Shown in pieces: positions 24,800-31,975 of a stretch of DNA of 64,000 nt. Position numbers and translations under genes: made by a program. The notes below the pieces were generated by a model. That model was given only the letters and a program-made list of their open reading frames with translations, ran no database searches and was not told the origin of the DNA. Position 1 is the first letter of the stretch; the number at the start of each line of letters is the position of its first letter. The stretch spans positions 310,001 through 374,000 of the forward strand of contig NZ_QJRF01000069.1 in assembly GCF_013393345.1 (NCBI RefSeq). The letters run 5' to 3'. The DNA comes from Pseudomonas taiwanensis (GTDB taxonomy: Bacteria > Pseudomonadota > Gammaproteobacteria > Pseudomonadales > Pseudomonadaceae).

Positions 24800-27190
24800 A
24801 TGAGCGACGCTGATCTGCTGACGCAACTACAAGCCGAAAACGCCCGCTTAATTGCGTTGCTGGAGGCCAATGGTATTCAGTGGCGCGGCCCTGTCGCCCC
24901 TGTCAATCAGGCTTCTGTCCCGGTGGGCGAACCCGTAGCACTGAGGCTGGATACCGATGCGAAGCTGGAGTTGTTCAGGCGATTGTTCCAGGGCAGAGCC
25001 GATGTTTTTCCGCTGCGCTGGGAAAGCAAGGCGGGCAAATCGGGGTATTCCCCGGCCTGTGCCAACGAGTGGCGAGTCGGCGTTTGCGAGAAACCCCGGA
25101 TCAAATGCGGCGAGTGTCCGCATCGTCAGCTGATACCGCTGAGCGACCAGGTGCTGTATCGGCATCTGGCCGGCGAGATCGTCATTGGCGTCTATCCACT
25201 GATGCCGGATGACACCTGCCACTTCCTGGCCGTGGATTTCGACGAGGCCGATTGGCGGAATGATGTCCGAGCCTTCGTGCAGTCATGCCGAGAATTGGAG
25301 GTGCCGGTTGCGGTGGAAATTTCACGCTCCGGGCAGGGGGCACATGCTTGGATTTTCTTCGCGAGCTATGTACCAGCGTCTGAGGCGCGTCGCCTGGGTA
25401 CCGCGATCATCAGCCATACCTGCGAACGCACACGGCAGCTGGCCCTGACCTCCTATGATCGGCTTTTTCCAAACCAGGACAGCATGCCGAAAGGCGGCTT
25501 CGGAAATCTGATCGCCCTGCCATTGCAGAAGCAAGCGCGTGCGCGAAATGCCAGCGTGTTTGTCGATGAGGAGCTGATGCCTTATCCCGACCAGTGGGCT
25601 TTCCTCGCGAGCATTTGTCCGATGTACCGCGACGACATCGAGCCGGCAATAGTCAGGGCCATTGGGCACCGCCATCCCCTGGATGTGATCGGTGGAGGTG
25701 ATGATGAAGAGCGACAGCCTTGGGAGCAGCAGGCACCCGCGTCACGGAAACTGACCTGTCCGCTGCCCGTCGCGTTGAATGCGACCTTGGCCAATCAGGT
25801 CTATTTCAACAAGTCCGAACTGCCCCAGCCGTTGGCCAATCAGCTCATCCGGTTGGCGGCGTTTCAAAATCCGGAGTTCTACCAGGCTCAGGCCATGCGC
25901 CTGCCAGTGTGGAACAAGCCACGCGTGATTGGTTGCGCCGAGAATTTTCCCAAGCACATTGCACTGCCGCGTGGCTGCCTGAATGCCGCCCAAGAATTGC
26001 TCCAGGAAAACGGTATTGCCCTGGTGCTGCACGATGAGCGTTGCCGGGGTGAGCCCATCGATATCCGCTTTGCGGGTACGTTGCGGCCGGATCAGGAGAC
26101 TGCCCTAAAGGCCGTGCTGGAGCATGACACCGGAATCCTGTGTGCGCCGACGGCCTTCGGGAAAACCGTGACGGCCGCTGCGCTGATTGCCAGGCGAGGC
26201 GTGAATACGCTGGTGCTGGTGCATCGCATGGAGCTGCTTCAGCAATGGAAGGAGCGCTTGCAGACTTTCCTGAGTGGTGAGAAGGGCATGATCGGCACCA
26301 TCGGGGGCGGTAAAGCCAAGCCGAGCGGGCTCATCGATGTCGCGGTGATGCAGTCGTTGTCGCGCCAGGGTGAAGTCAGTGAGCAGGTGAAAAAATACGG
26401 ACAGATCATCGTCGACGAGTGCCATCACCTATCAGCCATTTCATTCGAAGCCATCCTAAAGAGCTCCGCCGCCAGGTATGTGCTCGGATTGACCGCTACG
26501 CCGATGCGCCGGGATGGCCAGCATCCGATTATCTTCATGCAGTGCGGGCCCATCCGGCACATTGCGTCGAGGCCGGCGAGCGCTCCCGTTGATCTGGTGG
26601 TAATGCCTCAGTGGTTGCGTCAGCCGATGGCGGTGGCCGAGAACGTCGGCATTCAGGAGGTCTTCCGACAGCTCGCTGACGATGGAGAGCGAACAGACAA
26701 AATCATTGCGGCGGTCGAAGTGGCATTCAGGCAAGGTCGGAAGATCCTGGTGCTGACGGAGCGTACCGACCACCTGGGAGCTATCGAGGAGCTGCTGGTT
26801 GGGCGGGTGGAAAACTTGTTCGCGCTGCATGGCCGGCTATCCAAGAAGCAACGGGCTGCGCTGATTGGAGAGCTGGAAGCGTTACCACCCGAGACCCCAC
26901 GGGTACTCCTGGCTACCGGCAAACTGGTCGGTGAAGGTTTCGACCATCCGCCGTTGGACACCTTGATCCTGGCCATGCCGATTTCCTGGAAGGGCAACCT
27001 TCAGCAGTATGCCGGGCGACTGCACCGCGAGCATGCCTGCAAGGCTGACGTCCGCATCATCGACTTCGTCGATGCCGGACATCCAGCGTTGTTACGGATG
27101 TGGGGCAAACGTCAGGCCGGTTACCGGGCAATGGGCTATCGCCTCGCGGATCCGTCGAGTTCAATGGAGTTGCTTGAGTCAAACGAGTAG
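24800..27190 (+). CDS. TOTE-type primase-helicase
   Basis: The 796-residue protein opens with a short coiled coil (DLLTQLQAENARLIALLEAN), then a cysteine cluster (SPACANEW, VCEKPRIKCGECPHR), then an archaeo-eukaryotic-type primase: FLAVDFDEADW (metal-binding D-x-D), SRSGQGAHAWIFF and GGFGNLIALPLQ. The C-terminal half is a superfamily 2 helicase with APTAFGKT (Walker A, about residue 452), VDECHHLS, LTATPMR, and QYAGRLHR. This primase plus helicase order is that of the TOTE conflict systems, proposed anti-invader systems. The restriction-nuclease domain often found with them is not visible here. Confidence 0.88.
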   Translation: MSDADLLTQLQAENARLIALLEANGIQWRGPVAPVNQASVPVGEPVALRLDTDAKLELFRRLFQGRADVFPLRWESKAGKSGYSPACANEWRVGVCEKPRIKCGECPHRQLIPLSDQVLYRHLAGEIVIGVYPLMPDDTCHFLAVDFDEADWRNDVRAFVQSCRELEVPVAVEISRSGQGAHAWIFFASYVPASEARRLGTAIISHTCERTRQLALTSYDRLFPNQDSMPKGGFGNLIALPLQKQARARNASVFVDEELMPYPDQWAFLASICPMYRDDIEPAIVRAIGHRHPLDVIGGGDDEERQPWEQQAPASRKLTCPLPVALNATLANQVYFNKSELPQPLANQLIRLAAFQNPEFYQAQAMRLPVWNKPRVIGCAENFPKHIALPRGCLNAAQELLQENGIALVLHDERCRGEPIDIRFAGTLRPDQETALKAVLEHDTGILCAPTAFGKTVTAAALIARRGVNTLVLVHRMELLQQWKERLQTFLSGEKGMIGTIGGGKAKPSGLIDVAVMQSLSRQGEVSEQVKKYGQIIVDECHHLSAISFEAILKSSAARYVLGLTATPMRRDGQHPIIFMQCGPIRHIASRPASAPVDLVVMPQWLRQPMAVAENVGIQEVFRQLADDGERTDKIIAAVEVAFRQGRKILVLTERTDHLGAIEELLVGRVENLFALHGRLSKKQRAALIGELEALPPETPRVLLATGKLVGEGFDHPPLDTLILAMPISWKGNLQQYAGRLHREHACKADVRIIDFVDAGHPALLRMWGKRQAGYRAMGYRLADPSSSMELLESNE

Positions 27191-27469
27191 CCAAGGATGC
27201 GCTGCATGACCCGCAATTCTGCCTATTTGTCCTAGTCAGTACCGTCGGAGTGTAGAAACTCGGGCCGATTCACAGGTCGCCTTCTGCGTACTGGACTCGA
27301 CTTGTTCCCGCTCGCTAGAATCTTGCGCAGGCGCCCGCCCAACTTGCACACGAGTTAAAAAAGGCGCGTTACCCCTCCTCCCTGCTGTCTGAAACCTTCC
27401 AACGCCTGATCGTCTGGGGCTTAAACGTGTGCCGCGTGCTCCATACGGACAGGTTACGAGGATGGTTTC

Positions 27470-28531
27470 ATGGCTATGAAAGAACTCGCCTACACCGCCA
27501 AGCGTCAGCTTGAGTCTGCAACCCAGCAGTCGTTCCGGCACGCGCATGTTCATGAGCTGCTGGCGGCGTGTTTCGGATTCAAGTCCAGTGCCGCACTTCA
27601 TTCGCACCACCTGCTGGCCGTACTCGACGCCAAGCCAGTAATTCCGGCTGAGCATCTCCTTTGCCTCAATGGCCGACTGAGTGAGCTTGGTTACTCGCAT
27701 GTCGCAGATTCGGCAGGTGCTGTGTTGTTGCAGCTCATCCAAGACCGACGGCTCGGTGCGGTTTCCCTGGACGAGGTGCTCGCGTCATTGAATGGAGAGG
27801 ATTGGCCCGATCAGGATGATTGGGACTGGGAAGATGATGAGCAGGCATCGCCTGCGCAAAGCACGCCGCGTATAGATCTCGACCAGGTGGAGCTGCTCAT
27901 GCACAGTTTGGCTGAGGTGGCCCAGCGCGGGGATGCCAAGGCTCACTTTGCCCTTGTGCTTCTATATAGAGGAGATGAGTTCGAGGAAGTTGAAGGCTCC
28001 GAGTACTGGCACTCCTTGTTGGCGCAAGGTCGCGAGCTGACCGGAATCGAGCTGGAATGGGCGCTGGCATACAAAGAGAACACCTCGAAGGAAGAGCGCC
28101 AAACTTTCCATCTCCAGGAGGCCGCGCGTCTTGGATATGGCGCAGCACAACTGGAGCTCGCCTTGGATGCTGCGCAGGAGGCCGAGGCGAAAGGCGATTT
28201 CGAGGGTGCCAAGCGTTGGTACACCGAGGCCGCCTCCCTGGGCGATGTCGACGCCATGCGGGCTTTGATTGACGAATACGACGAACACAACCTGTTTCAG
28301 AATTGGGTGTGGGTCTTCCTATCCGAACTGCTGGGTCATGACCTTCGGGAGAGCTCGCTGAGGGCCTATCATGATGGCGGACTGTATGCCGACCAGGATT
28401 ACGACGATGACCAGGGGGGGCCGTTGTACGTGGCGGGTGATGAGGGGGTCGACTTGCCGGCAATCAGTGAAATGCAGGAGCAGGAGGCTAGGCAGCTAGC
28501 AGAACAGCTATTTCGCAGGATCACTCAATAG
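27470..28531 (+). CDS. Sel1/TPR-like repeat protein
   Basis: The 353-residue protein starts with a helical region (KRQLESATQQSFRHAHVHEL, LAACFGFKSSAALHSHHLL) of a kind seen in Pseudomonas accessory proteins. A very acidic linker (DWPDQDDWDWEDDEQ, about residues 104-118) follows, then Sel1-like repeats such as AARLGYGAAQLELALDAAQE and AKRWYTEAASLGDVDAMRAL. Such repeats mediate protein contacts; no catalytic motif is present. Start ATG 27470 lies behind ACGAGGATGG. Confidence 0.78.
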   Translation: MAMKELAYTAKRQLESATQQSFRHAHVHELLAACFGFKSSAALHSHHLLAVLDAKPVIPAEHLLCLNGRLSELGYSHVADSAGAVLLQLIQDRRLGAVSLDEVLASLNGEDWPDQDDWDWEDDEQASPAQSTPRIDLDQVELLMHSLAEVAQRGDAKAHFALVLLYRGDEFEEVEGSEYWHSLLAQGRELTGIELEWALAYKENTSKEERQTFHLQEAARLGYGAAQLELALDAAQEAEAKGDFEGAKRWYTEAASLGDVDAMRALIDEYDEHNLFQNWVWVFLSELLGHDLRESSLRAYHDGGLYADQDYDDDQGGPLYVAGDEGVDLPAISEMQEQEARQLAEQLFRRITQ

Positions 28532-28609
28532 CTATGAGTTGTCCGCCAGCCCACTCCCAGCTGGGCAGACCGCCCTCACGTGGCGGCGGTTGGCTGATCC
28601 GCCGACAGC

Positions 28610-28627
28610 TATAGCGAATGGCTTACA
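28610..28627 (+). promoter_or_regulatory. GacA-like upstream activating site
   Basis: TATAGC-GAATGG-CTTACA resembles the 18-bp palindrome TGTAAG-N6-CTTACA that GacA needs at rsm sRNA genes. The right half is perfect, the left half matches at three of six bases. Its centre is about 65-70 bases before the predicted RNA start, as at known rsm genes. Confidence 0.6.
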
Positions 28628-28685
28628 TCAGGTGAAGGTAACGACTGCTACCGAACCTTACGCCTCATTTGTAACCTTTAGGCAT

Positions 28686-28784
28686 CGACTGAGCGAAGGA
28701 GTCGCTCAGAATCAAGGACGATGAACACGGATGTGCCGACAGGATGTCGGATCGTTGCAAAGAACCCGCTTCGGCGGGTTTTTT
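28686..28784 (+). ncRNA. RsmX/RsmY-type RsmA (CsrA) decoy RNA
   Basis: About 100 nt with five GGA motifs. The first is in the loop of a perfect 8-bp hairpin, CTGAGCGA-AGGAG-TCGCTCAG (28689-28709). The second is AAGGAC flanked by ATC/GAT. The third is the loop of CAC-GGAT-GTG. The fourth is the loop of CCGAC-AGGAT-GTCGG (28736-28750). The fifth follows directly as GGATC. The RNA closes with AACCCGC-TTCG-GCGGGTT and a T run. This is the design of the Gac-controlled RNAs that titrate RsmA/RsmE. The exact 5' end is not known. RsmX, Y and Z cannot be told apart from this alone; the size and even GGA spacing favour X or Y. Confidence 0.85.
28763..28784 (+). terminator. Terminator of the Rsm-type RNA
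   Basis: Stem AACCCGC/GCGGGTT with a TTCG loop followed by four further T residues. Confidence 0.85.
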
Positions 28785-28986
28785 GTTGTCTGGAGGATGT
28801 GCAGACACTGCAGGACGGGTGAACGGCCAATGCGTTGGATGAACGCCACCGCGTGCGAGGGAGGTGCTTACCCAGCTAGGGGGGTGTATCCCGAAAGGGT
28901 GGTAACAGATAGCGTTTGGGGGAGAGTCTAGCGGGCCCTTGAATATTGAGCGTTTTAGCGTAACCTATTCATATATCTTGACTTTT

Positions 28987-29055
28987 TGTCAATTTTGCGA
29001 GCGGATAACTTTGGCCGAAGGTGGGAAATGGGCGGATAACTTTGGCCAAAGGAGA
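28987..29055. repeat. Repeat pair next to TGTCA, resembling an insertion-element end
   Basis: GCGGATAACTTTGGCC occurs at 29001-29016 and again at 29032-29047, a period of 31 bases, beginning 14 bases after TGTCA (28987-28991). Multiple short repeats just inside a TGT terminus are typical of ends bound by IstA (IS21 family) or TnsB-type transposases. No transposase gene and no matching inverted end were found nearby, so this would be a solo end or remnant. Confidence 0.5.
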
Positions 29056-29154
29056 AATTTTCTTTGTCCGAACGGCTGTCTACCCCAGTTTTTCGGGAGC
29101 GTCAAAGTCGGTTTACTTTTCCCACCTCCACGAACGCAACGAAGCCCTTCCAGG

Positions 29155-29186
29155 AGCCCCGGCCAAAAGCCGGGGCTTCTTTTTTG
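29155..29186 (+). terminator. Rho-independent terminator
   Basis: Nine-base-pair stem AGCCCCGGC/GCCGGGGCT, loop CAAAA, then a run of T residues. No gene is seen immediately upstream, so it may belong to a transcript read from the 28.9 kb region. Confidence 0.75.
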
Positions 29187-29265
29187 GGGGAAGCTATACA
29201 GATAGAAATCGCCGAAACGGTTAATGAGGCGATGCTTCAAAATTGCCGCGAACGAGGGAAGTGCG

Positions 29266-30117
29266 TTGCGCATTATCCTGAGCCGAAAGGGCTTCGATTC
29301 ATCCGCAGGCGGATTTCCCAGCCCGATCCTGCCTGATGGAAGCCTCTGTTCGCTGCCGATCCCGGACGAGCGCTCGCCGGTTCGATACGGCGACATTGCT
29401 TATGAAGGCATCAATCTTGGGGAGCTGGTTAGCCAGCTGGGAGGCAAACCAGCATGGAGTTGCAGGGGCGCCCATCTTGATCCCGATCTTCGCTTCGACG
29501 CCCTGCCGCGTGCCTATGGCTGGCGGCCTGTCTTTGGGCAAAGTGGCAGTGCCCAAGGGCATCTTCGTAACGAAGGCGTGGTGGTCGGAGATCTCTTCTT
29601 GTTCTTCGGTTCATTTCGACCTGTGGAGAACGTGCAGGGAATGTGGCGATTCATTCCTGGCCAGATGACTCGGCAGATCATCTGGGGCTGGCTGTGCGTA
29701 GGCGAAGTTCTAAAGATCGACGAGTTGCCATCCGACGCATTGCCCTGGGCGCGATATCACCCGCACTTTGCTTATGCGCCCGATCCGCACAACACACTCT
29801 ACCTTGCCGCAGAGCAGCTATGCCTGGACGGGATAGCGAACAGCGGGGCAGGAATATTTCCCGGCGTCGACAACCGCCTGGTGCTGACTGCTCCGGAGGC
29901 GAAGGTACAGACGCATTGGCAGTTGCCAGCTTTCTTCGCACCGAGTGCGGAAAGCCCTGGGCTGAGTTATCACCGGAGACTGGATCGATGGGAGCGTGCG
30001 GGCGAGATTTGCCGGTTGCGGAGCGCGTACCGTGGGCAGGAATTCGTATTCGATGTCGGGGAAATGACGGAGCCTAGGGATTGGCTCCGCTCGGTGCTGG
30101 CGGCAAGTTCGAAATGA
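29266..30117 (+). CDS. Nmad3-type (nucleotide modification associated domain 3) protein
   Basis: The protein opens LRIILSRKGFDSSAGGFPSP and continues ILPDGSLCSLPIPD, the conserved start of Nmad3 proteins, which were defined by their neighbourhood to DNA-base modification genes. Other features are PRAYGWRPVFGQSGSAQGHL, DLFLFFGSFRP and a YHPHFAY motif. Since family members start at this beta strand, the TTG at 29266, preceded by GAGGGA, is the likely start (283 residues); an ATG at 29224 adds 14 unrelated residues. No modification enzyme is adjacent. A role in modified-base sensing or processing is only predicted. Confidence 0.8.
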   Translation: MRIILSRKGFDSSAGGFPSPILPDGSLCSLPIPDERSPVRYGDIAYEGINLGELVSQLGGKPAWSCRGAHLDPDLRFDALPRAYGWRPVFGQSGSAQGHLRNEGVVVGDLFLFFGSFRPVENVQGMWRFIPGQMTRQIIWGWLCVGEVLKIDELPSDALPWARYHPHFAYAPDPHNTLYLAAEQLCLDGIANSGAGIFPGVDNRLVLTAPEAKVQTHWQLPAFFAPSAESPGLSYHRRLDRWERAGEICRLRSAYRGQEFVFDVGEMTEPRDWLRSVLAASSK

Positions 30118-30151
30118 ACCTTCACCGCGTTTTTTCCTTTATCAGCAACGG

Positions 30152-30177
30152 GTTACCTAGCAGAAACAGTGGGTAAC
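30152..30177 (+). promoter_or_regulatory. Possible CbrB-type upstream site for the second CrcZ-like RNA
   Basis: An inverted repeat GTTACC-N14-GGTAAC lies about 200 bases before the predicted RNA start, with a further TGTTAC at 30205-30210. This resembles the repeated sites to which the activator CbrB binds at crcZ. Confidence 0.5.
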
Positions 30178-30329
30178 ACTATGCCGGGGAACTGGCACCA
30201 GGAGTGTTACCCCTCCCTCCGTCGAGGCTTATCCGGACGGGTCGTAAGGGAACAGATTGGGGCAATGAACCCGCTCTAGAAAATACTAAATTTAGCTAAG
30301 ACTCTGATTTATAAGGGTTTTGTAAAAGT

Positions 30330-30345
30330 TGGCACGCGGCATGCA
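30330..30345 (+). promoter_or_regulatory. Sigma-54 promoter of the second CrcZ-like RNA
   Basis: TGGCACGCGGCATGCA fits TGGCACG-N4-TTGCW with a single mismatch and a perfect GG-N10-GC core, 11 bases from the GCACAAC start. Confidence 0.85.
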
Positions 30346-30354
30346 TTCTATATG

Positions 30355-30703
30355 GCACAACAACAATAAAAAGCTTCAAAAAGAACGTTTTCGACTCTGA
30401 CAGAACAAAAACAACAGCACAGAGAAGAAGCAAACCGATTTTTTTGGACAGGGTGTGTCGTTCCATACCCGGTGACTAGAGCAAAAGAACAATAAAACTA
30501 CCTTGAGGTAGCGGCGCTCTGGTTGGTTCAGCAATGACGATGACATGATCAGCGTCCAAAAAAATCCGTTTGCCCTCGGTCCAGTTGGGACCAGCCATTT
30601 CTGGTTGCGCTAGTAGCCAGGAGCGAAGAACAACAACGAATACTTGATAAAAACAACAACAATAAAATGAAATAAACATTTGAGGGGAGCTTCGGCTCCC
30701 CTC
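30355..30703 (+). ncRNA. CrcZ/CrcY-like Crc-Hfq decoy RNA (copy 2)
   Basis: About 349 nt, starting GCACAACAACAATAAAAAG. Five A-rich AAC motifs are spaced along it (near 30357, 30403-30417, 30484-30495, 30630-30640 and 30652-30666). It shares GCAAACCGATTTTTTTGGA, AATAAAACTACCT, GGTTGGTTCAG and CCAAAAAAATC with copy 1 and ends in the same GAGGGGAGC-TTCG-GCTCCCCTC hairpin. It lies 0.5 kb from the conserved lptA gene, so it could be a normal chromosomal paralogue, with copy 1 the acquired one. In known pseudomonads such RNAs rise on poor carbon sources and free mRNAs from Crc/Hfq repression. Confidence 0.87.
30682..30703 (+). terminator. Terminator of the second CrcZ-like RNA
   Basis: Nine-base-pair stem with a TTCG loop, the same as in copy 1, and again without a long T run. 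Confidence 0.75.
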
Positions 30704-30871
30704 AGTGCTTTCCGGCTTCTGCAAAATTCCCTTCTCCCCCTGTTTGTCGAATACCGCCTGGCTCAAGCGTTCCTGTGCGTTCCCAGTGGTGGGGACGCTT
30801 CGCACCTGCATAGAGAGGGCGTAGCCTGGGAGCGCTTGCAGGGGCCCTGGAGGCCGTACAGGAGCAATTGG

Positions 30872-31066
30872 ATGGATGAGAGCAAGGGTGATGCATCAAG
30901 CATCACTGACGAAGAGATAAACGCATACATGATGCGCCAGCTGCGCTCCGGCAGGGTCAAGCCAGGGGTTCTGGTGGTGCTGACCGAAAAGAATTTTCCA
31001 GGCGTTGCGCGCGAGCGGATCATCCAGTGCTTCAACGGGCTGGATTCGCGCTATCTGAAAGGCTAA
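30872..31066 (+). CDS. Unknown 64-residue protein
   Basis: ATG at 30872 is preceded by GGAG at seven bases; the frame is open further upstream but would run into the CrcZ-like RNA. The product has DEEINAYMMRQLRSGRVKPG, VLVVLTEKNFPG and ERIIQCFNGLDSRYL, a compact alpha/beta protein with no family I can name. It stands between the RNA and the chromosomal lptA gene. Confidence 0.6.
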   Translation: MDESKGDASSITDEEINAYMMRQLRSGRVKPGVLVVLTEKNFPGVARERIIQCFNGLDSRYLKG

Positions 31067-31074
31067 CGAGGAAG

Positions 31075-31144
31075 GCGAGAAAGCGTTATGCACTTTCTCG
31101 CTAAGACTTATTGTGAAACGAAGGCCCTTGTAAATCAGGGCCTT
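31075..31144. terminator. Two stem-loops between convergent genes
   Basis: GCGAGAAA/TTTCTCGC (31075-31101) and AAGGCCCT/AGGGCCTT (31121-31144) lie between the convergent 64-residue gene and lptA and probably end both transcripts. Neither has a long T run. The second is a perfect palindrome with an eight-base loop. Confidence 0.5.
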
Positions 31145-31196
31145 GAGCCATGAAATCGGCAATTCGCCAAAATTTTGTTCACAGCTTATCCACAGT

Positions 31197-31961
31197 TCAG
31201 GCCGGATGCTCGACTTTGGCAGTGGTCTGCGGACCTTCGATCTCGCGCTGAGTGGCTTCCACCCAGGCAAACGCCCTGTCATTCAATTCGGCAATGGCTC
31301 GGGGACCCTCGCCTTCCGCATACATGACCGGACCGAGCACGACCTGGATGGTGCCCGGGCGCTTGGCCCAGCCTTCCTTCGGCCAGAACTGGCCGGCATT
31401 GAGCGCCACTGGAAGGACCGGCAGTCCGGCATTCACCGCCAGGGCCGCGCCACCGCGAGAGAATTTGCCCATCTGGCCGACCGGCACACGGGTGCCCTCA
31501 GGGAAGATCAGTACCCAGGCACCTTGCTTGAGGCGCTCATCGCCTTGCGCTGCGAGCTGCTTGAGGGCCGCCTTGGGGTTGCTGCGATCGATGGCGATGG
31601 GCTTCATTAGCGCCATGGCCCAGCCGAAGAAGGGAACGCGCAGCAGCTCGCGTTTGACCACCTGGCTGAGAGGCTCGAAAGCGCCGGAGAGGAAGAAGGT
31701 CTCCCAGGTGCTCTGGTGCTTGGCGAGGATCACGCAGGGTTGGGTCGGGATGTTCTCCTCGCCTTTCACTTCATAGCGAATACCCACCATCACCTTGGCC
31801 AGCCAGACAGCGAACCGGCACCAGCGCCAGACGATGAAGCGGTAGCGCGCGCGAAACGGCATGAATGGCGCGAAGAAGAGGCTCAGCGTGCCCCAGATGA
31901 AGGCGCTCAGCGACAGCAGCAGGTAGAAAAGGAAGGTTCTGATGGCCTGCACTGTCGTCAT
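31197..31961 (-). CDS. lptA: 1-acyl-sn-glycerol-3-phosphate acyltransferase
   Basis: PlsC-type enzymes add the second acyl chain to make phosphatidic acid at the inner membrane. The 254-residue protein has an N-terminal membrane segment (FLFYLLLSLSAFIWGTLSLF), the acyltransferase box AKHQSTWETFF (H-x4-E in place of the common H-x4-D), PIAIDRSN and FPEGTRVP. ATG 31961 is used; the longer frame adds sequence without homology and overlaps gmhB. Order lptA-gmhB-glyS matches P. aeruginosa PA0005 and neighbours. It is the first conserved chromosomal gene right of the accessory region. Confidence 0.92.
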   Translation of the reverse strand: MTTVQAIRTFLFYLLLSLSAFIWGTLSLFFAPFMPFRARYRFIVWRWCRFAVWLAKVMVGIRYEVKGEENIPTQPCVILAKHQSTWETFFLSGAFEPLSQVVKRELLRVPFFGWAMALMKPIAIDRSNPKAALKQLAAQGDERLKQGAWVLIFPEGTRVPVGQMGKFSRGGAALAVNAGLPVLPVALNAGQFWPKEGWAKRPGTIQVVLGPVMYAEGEGPRAIAELNDRAFAWVEATQREIEGPQTTAKVEHPA

Positions 31962-31975
31962 GGGAGCTGTTGACC

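Noticed and set aside
27236-27742. A 168-codon minus-strand frame overlapping the Sel1-like gene
   Set aside because: More than half is antisense to the start of a well-formed gene and no ribosome site or motif supports it.
16722-30703. The idea that the two CrcZ-like RNAs are direct repeats made by insertion of a 14 kb element
   Set aside because: Their flanks differ and the RNAs themselves are diverged outside conserved blocks, so they are paralogues rather than target duplications.
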